From CADEFQ01 sp050249415 (lineage in GTDB: Bacteria > Pseudomonadota > Gammaproteobacteria > Steroidobacterales > Steroidobacteraceae): a DNA stretch of 64,000 bases. The DNA lies in contig JBFWQO010000005.1 of the NCBI GenBank assembly GCA_050249415.1, positions 124,001-188,000 on the forward strand. The letters run 5' to 3'. Below, piece after piece: positions 43,281 to 55,872 of this stretch. Numbering within the stretch: the first letter of the stretch is position 1; every line of letters begins with the position of its first letter. Both the position numbers and the translations under genes were made by a program. The notes below the pieces were generated by a model. It worked only from the letters and a program-made list of their open reading frames with translations, did not search any database and was not told the origin of the DNA.

Positions 43281-45482
43281 TCATTTTACGCCGTTGGATG
43301 CGGGCTCGGCCGCTGGTGTGGTCGTCGGGACCGGCACGGACATGCCGAGCGCTTTTGCGGCGAACGCCCACTGGTCCGCGTAATCCTCGATCTGCATCCA
43401 CACCGGCTTGCCTGCGCCGTGGCCCGCGCGCGTCTCGATGCGGATCAGCACCGGGTTCGCGCAGCCCTGCGCGGCCTGCAGCGCCGCGGCGAACTTGTAG
43501 CTGTGCCATGGCACGACGCGATCGTCGCGATCGGCCGTCGTCACGAGCGTCGGCGGGTAGCAGACGCCTTTCTTCACATTGTGGACAGGCGAGTACCGGT
43601 AGAGCGCCGCAAAGTCCCCGGGCTTCTCGCTCAACCCGAAATCCCCCGACCACTGGCGCGCATTCGCGCTCGCATGCTGGTAGCGCAGCATGTCGAGCAC
43701 GCCCACCGCGGGCAGCGCGGCGCCGAAGAGATCGGGACGCTGCACCATCACGGCGCCCACCAGCAGGCCGCCGTTGCTGCGGCCGCTGATCGCGATGCGC
43801 GAGGGCTGCGTGTACTTCTCCCGGACGAGATACTCTGCGGCCGCGATGAAATCGTCGAACACGTTCTGCTTGTGCGTGACGGTGCCCGCGTTGTGCCAGG
43901 CTTCGCCGTATTCGCCGCCGCCGCGCAGGTTCGCCTCGGCATACACGCCGCCCATCTCGAGCCACGCGAGCACGGTCGGCCGGAATGTCGGGGTCAGCGA
44001 GATGTTGAAGCCGCCGTAGCCGTACAGCAGCAGCGGCCGGTTGCCGTCGCGCGGCATGTCGCGCCGGTGGGTGATCGACATCGGCACCTTCGTGCCGTCC
44101 TTGCTCGTGTAGAACACCTGGTCGGTGACGTAGGCGCTCGTATCCGCATCGATCTTCGGCGTGCGCCACGCCGACACGACATTCGCCGCCGCATCGAGGC
44201 GCAGGATGCGGGTCGGCGCGAGATAGTCCGAAAACGAGAAGAACGCCTCCGGATCCGTGCTCTTCGCCTCGAAATTGCCGGCCGAGCCCGAACCCGGCAG
44301 CGCGATGTCACCGATGCGCCTGCCGTCGCCCTCGAACAGCGTGACGACATTGCGCGCATCCTTCACGTAGCTCACGATCACGCGACCGCCGGCAATGTCG
44401 GCCGAGTCGATCGCCTCGTGCGCCTCGGGCACGATCGTGCGCGCACTCGCGGCGCTCGGCTCGTCCCGGTCCACCGCCAGCACGCGCCAGTTCGGCGCAC
44501 CCGCGGTGGTCGTGAACCAGAGCGTCTCCGCATCGCTGCCGAGGTACACATAGTTCGCGTCGAACCCGGTGAAGAGCTTCGTCACGTGCCCGTCCGGCCG
44601 CGTGAGGTCCTTCAGCACCACACCGTCGCGCCGCGTGTCCTCGTAGATCGAGATCACGAGCAGCTTGCCGTCGTCGGTGATGTCGGCCGACGGCGCGCGC
44701 ATCGGATGGTCGGTCACCGCATACACGAGCGCATCGCGCTCCTGCGGCTCGCCGAGGCGGTGGAAATACACCGCCGGCCGGCCCGCATCGTCGCCGTGGC
44801 CGTCGGCCCGCGCCGGATAGCGGCTGTAGTAGACGCCCGACCCGTCGGGCGCCCAGCTCAACTGCCAGAACTTGATGCGGCGCAGTTCATCCGGCAGGTC
44901 CACGCCGTCGTCGACGCGCCTGAAGCGCCAGATCTCCCAATCCGTGCCGCCGTCCGACAGCGAATAGGCGAGGAGCTTCCCGTCGGGGCTCGGCTCGAAC
45001 CGCGCCAGCGCAACGGTCGCATCCTTGCTGGCCGTGTTCGGATCAAAGAGCACGCGACCCTGCGCCCCGAGCGCATCGGTGACATAGAGCACGCTCTGGT
45101 TCTGCGTGCCGTCGTTGCGCGCATAGAAGTAGCGGCCGCCCGCCTTCTTCGGCACACCGAAGCGTTCGTAATTCCACAGCTTCGTGAGCCGCTCCTTCAC
45201 CCACGCACGCTGCGGAATCGCCTCGAGCCACGGCTGCGAGAGCGCGTTCTCCGCCGCGACCCACTTGCGGGTGGCGGGGGAATCGAGCGCCTCGAACCCC
45301 CGATAGGGGTCGGCGACCTTCGTGCCGGAATAGTCGTCGACCACGTTGCCACGCGGTGCCACGGGGTAGTGGAGCTTCGCGGACGCAGGCGCGCCGGCGG
45401 CGAGCAGAACGGGGGTGGTCATGGCGAGACTCGCGCCGAGCACGACGAGAACGCGCGGGCGCACCGTTTGGCTGCGAATCAT
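43281..45482 (-). CDS. prolyl oligopeptidase family S9A, exported
   Basis: A 733-residue serine peptidase with an N-terminal signal sequence (VLVVLGASLAMTTPVLLAAG). A seven-bladed beta-propeller occupies roughly residues 50-470. The catalytic alpha/beta-hydrolase domain has the nucleophile in ISGRSNGGLL (Ser569), Asp in TADRDDRVVPW and His in RAGHGAGKP, all in the S9A pattern. It would cut Pro-X bonds in short peptides, probably in the periplasm. GGGAAG precedes the ATG. It is divergent from a second S9 peptidase gene across 57 bases. Confidence 0.92.
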   Translation of the reverse strand: MIRSQTVRPRVLVVLGASLAMTTPVLLAAGAPASAKLHYPVAPRGNVVDDYSGTKVADPYRGFEALDSPATRKWVAAENALSQPWLEAIPQRAWVKERLTKLWNYERFGVPKKAGGRYFYARNDGTQNQSVLYVTDALGAQGRVLFDPNTASKDATVALARFEPSPDGKLLAYSLSDGGTDWEIWRFRRVDDGVDLPDELRRIKFWQLSWAPDGSGVYYSRYPARADGHGDDAGRPAVYFHRLGEPQERDALVYAVTDHPMRAPSADITDDGKLLVISIYEDTRRDGVVLKDLTRPDGHVTKLFTGFDANYVYLGSDAETLWFTTTAGAPNWRVLAVDRDEPSAASARTIVPEAHEAIDSADIAGGRVIVSYVKDARNVVTLFEGDGRRIGDIALPGSGSAGNFEAKSTDPEAFFSFSDYLAPTRILRLDAAANVVSAWRTPKIDADTSAYVTDQVFYTSKDGTKVPMSITHRRDMPRDGNRPLLLYGYGGFNISLTPTFRPTVLAWLEMGGVYAEANLRGGGEYGEAWHNAGTVTHKQNVFDDFIAAAEYLVREKYTQPSRIAISGRSNGGLLVGAVMVQRPDLFGAALPAVGVLDMLRYQHASANARQWSGDFGLSEKPGDFAALYRYSPVHNVKKGVCYPPTLVTTADRDDRVVPWHSYKFAAALQAAQGCANPVLIRIETRAGHGAGKPVWMQIEDYADQWAFAAKALGMSVPVPTTTPAAEPASNGVK

Positions 45483-45539
45483 GTTCTTCCCTACACTGGG
45501 CCGTTGCCGATGCGGCAGTCTAACAAACGGAACCGACCG

Positions 45540-47795
45540 ATGACCGCACCCCGCTTCGCTCGCTTCGTCGCGAGTCTCCTGTGCTTCACCGTCGGCAACG
45601 CCGCCGCCGCCGATCTCACGATCGAACGGCTGTTCGCCGCGCCGGACCTGTCGGGCCCGACCCTGCGTGGCGCGGCCTTCACGCCGGACGATCGGCGCAT
45701 CACGTACCTGCGCGCCAGGGACGACGCGAAGGATATCTACGATCTCTGGGCCTACGATATCGCCGCGCGCAAACACGCGCGGCTCGTCGACTCCGCGGCG
45801 CTCGCGACCGCCGGCGGCGCCCTCTCGCGGGAAGAGCAGGCGCGGCGCGAGCGCCAGCGTACCTCTGCGCTCGGCGGCATCCTCGCGTATGACGTCGCGG
45901 CGGACGGCCGGCGGATCCTCGTGCCGCTCGGTGGCGACCTCTACCTCTACGACCTCGATGCCCCGCCGGCGCGCGCCGTGCGCCGCCTCACGGCGACCGC
46001 CGCGTACGAGACGGACGCGCGGTTCTCGCCGCGCGGCCGGTATGTCAGCTTCATCCGCGACGCCAATCTGTACACGCTCGACATCGCGAGCGGCCGCGAG
46101 ATCGCGATCACGCGCGACGGCGGCGGGCCCGTGTCGTTCGGGGTCGCGGAGTTCATCGCGCAGGAGGAGATGAACCGCCACACCGGGTACTGGTGGTCGC
46201 CCGACGAGAAACGCATCGCCTTCACGCGCGTCGACGAAGCGCCGGTCGCCGAAATCGAGCGCTTCGAGATCTACGCCGACCGCGTCGAGGTCGTGAAGCA
46301 GCGGTACCCCGCGACCGGCGCGCGCAATGCCGACGTGCGCCTCTACGTCAGCCCCGTCGGCGGCGCAGCGGTGCGCGTCGATCTCGGCGCGAACCCCGAC
46401 ATCTACCTCGCGCGCGTGCAGTGGCTGCCGGACGGGCGCGCACTCGCCGTGCAGCGCCAGAGCCGCGACCAGCAGACGCTCACGCTCCTGCGTGCCGACG
46501 CGACGACCGGCGTCACACGAACGCTCCTCACCGAGCGGTCCGCGACCTGGGTCGACATCTGCGACGAACTCACCTTCGTGTCGGATCGCGGGGATTTCCT
46601 CTGGGGTTCGAGCCGCACCGGCTACCACCACCTGTACCTCTACGATGCGGACGGCAACCTGCGGCACCCCGTCACGAGCGGCGAATGGATGGTCGCGGGC
46701 GAGGACCGGGGCGATGCGCTGCGCGCGATCCGCGGTGTCGACCGCCGGCGCGGCCTCGTGTGGTTCATGTCGAACGCGGCTTCACCGATCGAGCGGCAGC
46801 TCTATGTCACCTCGTACCGCAAGGCCGGGGCGCCGCGCCGCGTCTCCCGCGAGACGGGCTGGCACACGGTGCGCATGTCGGCCGACGCGCGCTACTACCT
46901 CGATACATTGTCCGACAGCGAGCACCCGCCGTCCGTCACGTTGCGCCGCGCCGACGGCCGGCCGGAGGCCACGCTCATCGCCAACACGCTCGACGCCTCA
47001 CACCCCTATGCGCCTTACCTCGCGTCCCACCAGCGTTCCCGGTTCGGCACGCTCACCGCGCGCGACGGGCAGACGCTGTACTACCAGCTGACCCCCGCGA
47101 AAGACATGCAGCCGGGGCGGCGCTACCCGGTGATCGTCGATGTCTACGGCGGCCCGAGCGTGCTCGGCCGCGTGCGCAACGCCTGGGGCAATCTCTTCCG
47201 CCAATACCTCGCGCAGTCGGGTTACGTGGTGTTCACGCTCGACAACCGGGGCACCGCGTATCGCGGCGTGAAGTTCGACACCGCGGCCTTCCACCGGCTC
47301 GGCTCGGTCGAGGTCGAAGACCAGGTGACGGGCGTCGAGTACCTGCGCACCCTGCCCGGCGTCGATCCGGCACGGATCGGCATCTGGGGATGGAGCTACG
47401 GCGGGTTCATGACGCTCATGTCGATGATGCAGGCACCGGATTACTTCGCGGCGGGTGTCGCCGGCGCGCCGGTCACCGACTTTCGCCTCTACGATACGCA
47501 CTACACGGAACGCTACATGGGCACGCCCGCGGAGAACCCGCAGGGCTACGCCTTCAGCGATGTGCGCACGCATGCGGAGGGCCTGAAAGGGCCGCTCCTC
47601 ATCATGCACGGCATGGCCGACGACAATGTGCTCTTCACGAACAGCACGGCGCTCTTTGCGCGCCTGCAGGATCTCGACAAGCCATTCGCCGTGATGCCCT
47701 ACCCGGGCGGCAAGCACGGCCTCATGCGGCACACGGACATGGGTCCGCACGCCAGCATGACCGTGAAGCGCTTCTTCGACGAGAACCTACGGTAG
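45540..47795 (+). CDS. dipeptidyl peptidase IV-like S9B peptidase
   Basis: A 751-residue exported serine peptidase: signal peptide MTAPRFARFVASLLCFTVG, beta-propeller with the DPP IV Glu motif FIAQEEMNRHTGYWWSPD, and the catalytic domain with GIWGWSYGGF (Ser619), HGMADDNVLF (Asp) and PGGKHGL (His). The double Glu in QEEM recognises the free N-terminus of substrates in DPP IV, so dipeptide release from peptides is likely. An in-frame ATG at 45510 is possible but lacks the signal start. It converges on the small conserved gene with a 9-base overlap. Confidence 0.92.
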   Translation: MTAPRFARFVASLLCFTVGNAAAADLTIERLFAAPDLSGPTLRGAAFTPDDRRITYLRARDDAKDIYDLWAYDIAARKHARLVDSAALATAGGALSREEQARRERQRTSALGGILAYDVAADGRRILVPLGGDLYLYDLDAPPARAVRRLTATAAYETDARFSPRGRYVSFIRDANLYTLDIASGREIAITRDGGGPVSFGVAEFIAQEEMNRHTGYWWSPDEKRIAFTRVDEAPVAEIERFEIYADRVEVVKQRYPATGARNADVRLYVSPVGGAAVRVDLGANPDIYLARVQWLPDGRALAVQRQSRDQQTLTLLRADATTGVTRTLLTERSATWVDICDELTFVSDRGDFLWGSSRTGYHHLYLYDADGNLRHPVTSGEWMVAGEDRGDALRAIRGVDRRRGLVWFMSNAASPIERQLYVTSYRKAGAPRRVSRETGWHTVRMSADARYYLDTLSDSEHPPSVTLRRADGRPEATLIANTLDASHPYAPYLASHQRSRFGTLTARDGQTLYYQLTPAKDMQPGRRYPVIVDVYGGPSVLGRVRNAWGNLFRQYLAQSGYVVFTLDNRGTAYRGVKFDTAAFHRLGSVEVEDQVTGVEYLRTLPGVDPARIGIWGWSYGGFMTLMSMMQAPDYFAAGVAGAPVTDFRLYDTHYTERYMGTPAENPQGYAFSDVRTHAEGLKGPLLIMHGMADDNVLFTNSTALFARLQDLDKPFAVMPYPGGKHGLMRHTDMGPHASMTVKRFFDENLR

Positions 47796-48173
47796 CTTCA
47801 GCTTGCCGCCGGGGCCCATGGGCCCGAGACCGCCGGCTTCCGGCACGACGATGCGTGAGGCCGCCTCGCGGCGATACTCGCGGGCTTCGTCGATCGCCTG
47901 CTCGAGCGCGACCTTGACCGACTCGGAGAACTTCGCGAGCGCGTCGGGCAGCGTCTTCGCGTCGATCTCGAACGCGAGCGGCAGCACGCCGCCCGGCGTC
48001 AGCAGCTGAGTCTGGCCCGAATAGAGCACGTCGCGGCGCGGGTCGTCCGCGCCCTCGGCCGTGATCGGCACGAGCCGGCGCAACGTGCCCGCCTTGCGAT
48101 CCGTGAAGACTTCCTCGCGGTACAGACTCTCGGCATCGAGCTGGATGTCGGGCAGGTTCGGTTCGTTCGCCAT
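47787..48173 (-). CDS. conserved hypothetical protein
   Basis: A 128-residue soluble protein without signal peptide or membrane segment. It reads IQLDAESLYREEVFTDRKAGTLRRLVPI, then a middle strand region (VLYSGQTQLLTPGGVLPLAFEI), an amphipathic helix (LPDALAKFSESVKVALEQAIDEAREYRREAAS) and a Gly/Pro tail ending GGKLKLP. I have an impression of similar uncharacterised proteins in other gammaproteobacteria, but no function. A TACAAT -10 hexamer lies 27 bases upstream of the ATG. Confidence 0.6.
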   Translation of the reverse strand: MANEPNLPDIQLDAESLYREEVFTDRKAGTLRRLVPITAEGADDPRRDVLYSGQTQLLTPGGVLPLAFEIDAKTLPDALAKFSESVKVALEQAIDEAREYRREAASRIVVPEAGGLGPMGPGGKLKLP

Positions 48174-48200
48174 GGTGGGCCTGTCGGTTGCGGGGGGCGC

Positions 48201-48206
48201 ATTGTA
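48201..48206 (-). promoter_or_regulatory. -10 hexamer upstream of conserved hypothetical gene
   Basis: TACAAT on the minus strand with GTGACC about 16 bases upstream as a weak -35. It would give a leader of about 20 bases. Confidence 0.35.
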
Positions 48207-48259
48207 TCGCGCATTTCGGGCCGGTCACGCGGGTATCACGCCCGCATCGAAGTGGCGGG

Positions 48260-50163
48260 CTAACTCGAGCGCCGCGCCCCGCCCTGCGGCGATGCGCCCT
48301 TTGGCGCCACGTTCTCCTCGGCGAGCGCAGCCACCGTGGACGGCGCACCGGTCTGACGCAGCAGCGCCTTGGTGCGAAAGAAGCGCAGGTACCCCGCGGC
48401 GCCCATCCGCGAACCGCCGAGCCCGGAGAGCTTGAACGAGTTCTTCTCCGCCTCGTTCACGAACACCGTGAGCGAGCAGTCGTTCAGGCTGACGGCGCCC
48501 ACGTCGAGTTGCCGGCCGATCGCTTCCGCCTCCGCCAGCGTACCGGCCATCACCGCGGCGGAAAGGCCGTAGACACCGTCGTTGGCGAGCGCGATCGCCT
48601 CCTCGATCGTGTCGTACGCCATCACCGGGATCACCGGCCCGAAGGTCTCGTCGGTCATCACCTGCATCTCGTGCGTGACATCGGCGAGCACGGTGGGCCG
48701 CAGCCACGCGCCGCCATGGCGCTCGACCGTGCCGCCCGCGAGCACTGTCGCGCCCTTCGCCACGGCGTCGGCGAGCTGCCGCTCGACCACGCCCGCCTGC
48801 GCGGCGAAGATGAACGGGCCCACGACACCGCGATGGATGTCGGGCCAGTTGATGTCCACGGCGCGCGCCTTGGCGGCCAGGCGCTCGATGAACGGTGCGT
48901 GGATGCGCCGGTCGACGTACACGCGCTCGAGCGACTGGCAGGCCTGGCCACTCGCGGTGATCGATGCGCGCAGCACGGCGTCGGTGGCCCGCTCGATGTC
49001 GGCGCCGGCGGTGATGATGGCCGGATCGTTGCCGCCGAGCTCGAGGAACGCGGGAATGAAGTGCGCCGCCGCGTTCGCGGCCACGAGCCGGCCCGTCCTG
49101 ACGCTGCCGGTGAAACAGACGGCGTCGACCGAGGCAACCAGGATCTCGCCGGTTTCGCGGCCTCCCGGGCAGATGGCGAACACCGCCGCGAGCTCGGGCA
49201 CGGCGTCGAGCGCGCGCTGCGCGGGGGCGATCCAGCGCGGCGTCACCTCGCTCGGCTTCAGCAGCACCGCGCAGCCCGCGAGCAGCGCGGGGATCGCATC
49301 GATGAACGACAGGATGAACGGAAAATTCCACGGGCTGATCGCGCCGACGAGCGCATACGGCACGAGCTGATAGCCGAAGTTCACCGATGGCAGGCTCTCG
49401 GAACGCGCGTCGGGCAGCGGCCCGAGATCCGGCACCTTGCGGCACCAGCGGTCGATCGCGGCCGGCACCGCCTGTGCTTCGCCGAGCTCTATCAGGTGGC
49501 GCCCCGTGTCGACGGTCAGCGCGGCGGCGATTTCACCGGCGCGCGCCGTGAGCTCCGCGCGAAAGCGCTGCACGACCTCGATGCGTCGGGCGAGGCCCGC
49601 ATCGCGCCACGCGGGCTGCTGCGCGCGCAGCGCGGCGATCGTGCGGGTGAGCTCCGCGGCGGTTGGTGCCGTGAACCGATAGTCCGCCTCCCCGGTGCGC
49701 GGATTGCGAACAGCGAATGTCTGCGGCTCTGTCATCAATGCCTCGCCCATCGGGACTGCGGCCAGTGCGCGCAGGGCACGCACGAACGGTTGGTCGGCTT
49801 CCAGGATCGCCCAGTCGCCCAGGTCGCGAGGCGACACCCAGGCGAGGCGCTGTCCGTCGAGGGCCCGGGGCTCGCCGCGCCAGGCCTCGACCAGCCACAG
49901 CGTAAGGTCGATGCCTCGATCCGCGTAATCGTGAGAAACCGAAGCCCACGGCCGTGCCGCCCGCACTTCGATGCCGAGCTCCTCGGCGAGCTCGCGGTCG
50001 AGCGCGGCACGCCCGCCCTCGGCGGGGCCCCGCTTTCCGCCGGGGAACTCCCAGTGCCCGGCCATGTGCTTGCCCGCCGGGCGATCGGCCAGCAGCACCC
50101 GGCCGGCGCGGTCGAACAGGGCGGCAGCCACCACGCGAAAGCGCGGCAGCGTGCGACCCGGCG

Positions 50164-50167
<4 letters not shown>
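48260..50167 (-). CDS. Nudix hydrolase and aldehyde dehydrogenase in one open frame
   Basis: One uninterrupted 635-codon frame. Residues 1-~135 are a MutT-type Nudix domain: VVAAALFDRAGRVLLADRP, then the Nudix box spanning GHWEFPGGKRGPAEGG to RELAEELG. From residue 145 (MTEPQTFAVRNPRTGE) it is an NAD(P)-dependent aldehyde dehydrogenase of about 491 residues: PWNFPFILSF, FTGSVRTGR, catalytic Glu in FLELGGNDPA and Cys in SGQACQSLERV. The internal ATG at 49735 has GGCGAGG close upstream, so the dehydrogenase may also be made separately. The first ATG overlaps the secA stop (ATGA); MutT next to secA is a common gammaproteobacterial order. Whether the product is a fusion is uncertain. Confidence 0.75.
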
Positions 50168-52929
<2,762 letters not shown>

Positions 52930-53108
52930 GGGGTGTCCTTGAAAAAATTTAACCCGATCAGGGGCTTAGGAGCGCCCTGACGGTGAAAGGCCGGATATTG
53001 TACGGAATAGACGAGGCCCGGCGGAAATGATTCCCGGACGGGGTGCCGGATCGCGTGGCCCGCGGCATCATGGCCCGGACAATGGCCGAGAGCCGCCCAT
53101 GGAGCGCA

Positions 53109-53534
53109 ATGATGACTTCGACCGCCTACGATCCGGGGGATTCACGCGCCTACGGATTCTCCCCGGCCGTTCACGCCGCGGGACTCGTGTTCGTCGCCGG
53201 CCAGGTCGGCCTCGAGCCGGATGGCAGCGTGCCGCAGGATCCGGAACGCCAGTACCGGCTCGCATTCGCGGCCCTCGGCAACGTGCTGCAGGCCGAGGGA
53301 TGCGACGTGGCCGACATCGTCGAGCTGATGTCGTTCCACACGATCTACCCGGCACACATGGACGTGTTCATGAAGGTGAAAGCGGAATTCCAGCGTGGGG
53401 CGCTGCCAGCCTGGACAGCGGTCGGCGTCGCGGCACTCGGGCTGCCGGGCACACTGGTCGAGATCAAGGCGATCGCGCGCGAAGGCGCGCGCGGCGGGAG
53501 TCAGCGCCCGATGAACGTCAGCGGATCGACCTGA
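53109..53534 (+). CDS. RidA/YjgF family protein
   Basis: About 141 residues. Members of this family hydrolyse reactive enamine/imine intermediates to keto acids; some are not deaminases. Typical segments are GLVFVAGQVGLEPDGSVP, QYRLAFAALGNVLQAEG and the late ALPAWTAVGVAALGLPGTLVEIKAIA. The conserved Arg of true RidA (in the LP-RVT region) is not obvious, since the equivalent place reads PAWTAVGV. It may therefore belong to an uncharacterised subgroup. ATG 53109 or 53112 follows GGAG. The 3' end overlaps the antisense M23 peptidase gene by 34 bases. Confidence 0.8.
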   Translation: MMTSTAYDPGDSRAYGFSPAVHAAGLVFVAGQVGLEPDGSVPQDPERQYRLAFAALGNVLQAEGCDVADIVELMSFHTIYPAHMDVFMKVKAEFQRGALPAWTAVGVAALGLPGTLVEIKAIAREGARGGSQRPMNVSGST

Positions 53535-54418
53535 CGGCCGTTCCTCAATACCTCGAAGTGCACGTGCGGCCCGGTCGAGCGGCCCGTGGAGCCGACCTGG
53601 GCGATCACGTCGCCGCGCTGGACCGTGTCGCCGACGGCGACGAGGCTGCGGCGGTTGTGGCCGTAGCGGGTCACGTAGCCATTGCCGTGGTTGATCTCGA
53701 CGAGCTGCCCGTAGCCGGCACGCTCGCCCGACCAGGTGACGATGCCCGCGGCGACCGCGACGACGTCATCGCCGGCATTCGACGCGAAATCGAGCCCCTT
53801 GTGGAACGCGCCATGGCCCGTGAACGGGTCCTGGCGGGAGCCGAAATAGGATGAAATGAAGCCCTGGCGCACCGGGCGTCCTTCCGGGTGAATCTGGTCG
53901 CGCAGCTGGCGCGCGATCAGCACATTCTCGAGCGCGGTGAGCTGTGCGTCGCGCAGGTCGACCCGCGACTCGAGGTCGGTCAGCATGCCCGTGAGGTCGG
54001 GAATCTGCGCGGCGATGCCATCGCCTTCATCGGGGCCACCCGCCGGCGGCGGCGCGTCGAAATTGAATTCGCGCGAATCGATATTGGCCATTTCGGTCAG
54101 GCGTTTGCCGAGGGCATCGAGGCGGATCATGCGGCCGTTGACCTGCCCCATGCGCATCGAGATCGCGTCGACGCGTTCCTGCAGCGCGCGCTTCATTTCC
54201 GCGATTTCGGCCTGCTGCCGCTCGACGACCTGCGACCAGTGGGTCGCGTCGCCGCGGCTGAAGGCCTTGCCGGAGCGCTGTCCGAGCTCGAGCCCGAGCA
54301 CGAACGCGACGCCGAGCACGCCGAGCGCCAGCGCGCCCACCGCTCCAAGGGTGACCGGATGGGCCAGGTTCACGTGCCGCGCGCGACCCTCGCGCCGAGA
54401 GAAGAAAATCAGGTTCAT
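53501..54418 (-). CDS. M23 (LytM-type) metallopeptidase
   Basis: A 305-residue membrane-anchored murein hydrolase or hydrolase activator. A transmembrane segment covers residues ~22-45, a coiled-coil follows (WSQVVERQQAEIAEMKRALQE), and the LytM domain is C-terminal. Its zinc ligands are visible: His and Asp in GAFHKGLDFAS and the His-X-His of GPHVHFEV, so it looks catalytically complete rather than an EnvC/NlpD-type degenerate domain. The same gene type lies between secA and lpxC in many gammaproteobacteria. It diverges from dciA across 31 bases. Confidence 0.92.
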   Translation of the reverse strand: MNLIFFSRREGRARHVNLAHPVTLGAVGALALGVLGVAFVLGLELGQRSGKAFSRGDATHWSQVVERQQAEIAEMKRALQERVDAISMRMGQVNGRMIRLDALGKRLTEMANIDSREFNFDAPPPAGGPDEGDGIAAQIPDLTGMLTDLESRVDLRDAQLTALENVLIARQLRDQIHPEGRPVRQGFISSYFGSRQDPFTGHGAFHKGLDFASNAGDDVVAVAAGIVTWSGERAGYGQLVEINHGNGYVTRYGHNRRSLVAVGDTVQRGDVIAQVGSTGRSTGPHVHFEVLRNGRQVDPLTFIGR

Positions 54419-54449
54419 CCGTTATGCTCGGTCCAATGGCGGGGGCAAT

Positions 54450-54818
54450 ATGCCGAAGACCCGGATCGGACACAAGAAGACTGGCGCACAGACCGGAAAA
54501 TCAGGGTCTGCCCGATATGGTAAACCGCGCTCCCTGACCGACCTGCTCGCCCGCCCTGCCTCACCGCTGGCCACCCTGCAGCAGCGTGCCGCGGCGGCCC
54601 GGGACTGGCTCGACCTGGTCAGGGCCTGGCTGCCGGACCCCCTCGCGCACGAGGTCACGTCGGCCACCCTGCGCGGCGCGGCGCTCACCATTTATGTCAC
54701 ATCGGCCGCCTGGGCCGCACGCTTGCGCTTCGAGACGGAAGGTCTCCTCGCGCAGGCCCGGGGGATCGAACCCGGCGTCACCGAAGTGCGGGTGAAAATC
54801 CTGCCGCCGGCGCGCTGA
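54450..54818 (+). CDS. dciA: DnaB helicase loader/operator DciA (DUF721)
   Basis: A 122-residue DUF721 protein. DciA loads the replicative helicase DnaB in bacteria that lack DnaC. The basic N-terminus (KTRIGHKKTGAQTGKSGSAR) precedes the KH-like domain with AARDWLDLVRAWLPDPLAHEVTSATL and VTSAAWAARLRFETEGLL. A GGGGG run stands before the ATG. Its place between the M23 gene and lpxC is the conserved one. It converges on lpxC with a 12-base gap. Confidence 0.88.
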   Translation: MPKTRIGHKKTGAQTGKSGSARYGKPRSLTDLLARPASPLATLQQRAAAARDWLDLVRAWLPDPLAHEVTSATLRGAALTIYVTSAAWAARLRFETEGLLAQARGIEPGVTEVRVKILPPAR

Positions 54819-54830
54819 GGCGCGCCCGGG

Positions 54831-55754
54831 TCAGGCCGCGGTGGTCGGCAGCGCCTCGGTGCCGACGTAGTGGATCGGGGTATCCCGGTCGGTTTCGAAC
54901 ACGACTTCCTCCCACGAGCCGGTGTCGGCGCGCAGCGCGCGCAGCAGCCGGTTGTTGAGCCCGTGGCCGGATTTGTAGCCGCTGAATTCGCCGATGAGGC
55001 TATGGCCGAGCAGATACAGGTCGCCGATCGCATCGAGGATCTTGTGCTTCACGAACTCGTCTTCGTAACGCAGCCCGTCCTCGTTCATGATGCCCTCGTC
55101 GTCGAGGACGATCGCGTTGTCGAGATTGCCGCCGAGCGCGAGGTTGTGCGAACGCATGGTCTCGAGGTCGCGCATGAAGCCGAAGGTGCGCGCGCGGCTC
55201 ACTTCCTTGAGGAACGAGGTCGTCGAGAAATCCATCGACGCCGACTGGGTGCGGCGCCGGAAGATCGGGTGATCGAACTCGATGCGGAAATTCACCTTGA
55301 AGCCGTCGAACGGGTCGAACTGCGCCCACTTGTCGCCGTCCTCGACCCGCACGGTGCGCAGGATGCGCACGAAGCGCTTCGACACGTCCTGCTCTTCGAT
55401 CCCCGCCGACTGCAGCAGGAACACGAACGGGCCCGCGCTGCCGTCCATGATCGGCACTTCGGGCGCGTTCACTTCGACGATCGCGTTGTCGATGCCGAGC
55501 CCCGCGAACGCCGACATCAGGTGTTCGATCGTCGAGATGCGGGCGCCGTTCCTGACGAGCACGGTGCCGAGTGTCGTCTCGCCGACGTTCTCCGCGGAGG
55601 CGGGAATGTCGACGGCCGGTTCGAGATCGACACGGCGGAACACGATGCCGTGGTCGGGCGGCGCGGGACGCACGGTCATCAGCACCTTCGTGCCCGTGTG
55701 CAGCCCCACGCCCGAAGCGCGGATCGCGTTCCTGAGAGTTCTTTGACCGACCAT
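54831..55754 (-). CDS. lpxC: UDP-3-O-acyl-N-acetylglucosamine deacetylase LpxC
   Basis: LpxC does the committed step of lipid A synthesis, a zinc-dependent deacetylation. The 307-residue protein matches throughout: QRTLRNAIRASGVGLHTG, the zinc ligands in TIEHLMSAFAGLGIDNA and KHKILDAIGDLYLLGH, and the catalytic PIMDGSAGPFVFLLQ. The start MVGQRTL differs from the frequent MIKQRTL. It lies downstream of ftsZ across a 118-base gap with no clear terminator. An FtsH-type degradation tail is present as the C-terminal ALPTTAA. Confidence 0.96.
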   Translation of the reverse strand: MVGQRTLRNAIRASGVGLHTGTKVLMTVRPAPPDHGIVFRRVDLEPAVDIPASAENVGETTLGTVLVRNGARISTIEHLMSAFAGLGIDNAIVEVNAPEVPIMDGSAGPFVFLLQSAGIEEQDVSKRFVRILRTVRVEDGDKWAQFDPFDGFKVNFRIEFDHPIFRRRTQSASMDFSTTSFLKEVSRARTFGFMRDLETMRSHNLALGGNLDNAIVLDDEGIMNEDGLRYEDEFVKHKILDAIGDLYLLGHSLIGEFSGYKSGHGLNNRLLRALRADTGSWEEVVFETDRDTPIHYVGTEALPTTAA

Positions 55755-55872
55755 TTGAAGTAAGCGGCAGCGCCCGATCCCGTTCAGGAAACCGGCTGGA
55801 GCGAGGCGCCGACGAGGCGCACCGGCCCCGGCAGGAACGGGGCGCTACCGTACCACAAGCCCGGCCCGGGCG

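Noticed and set aside
54740..54800. A tRNA-like T-arm string (GGGGGATCGAACCC) near the end of dciA
   Set aside because: It lies inside the dciA coding frame, and no acceptor, D or anticodon stems can be built around it.
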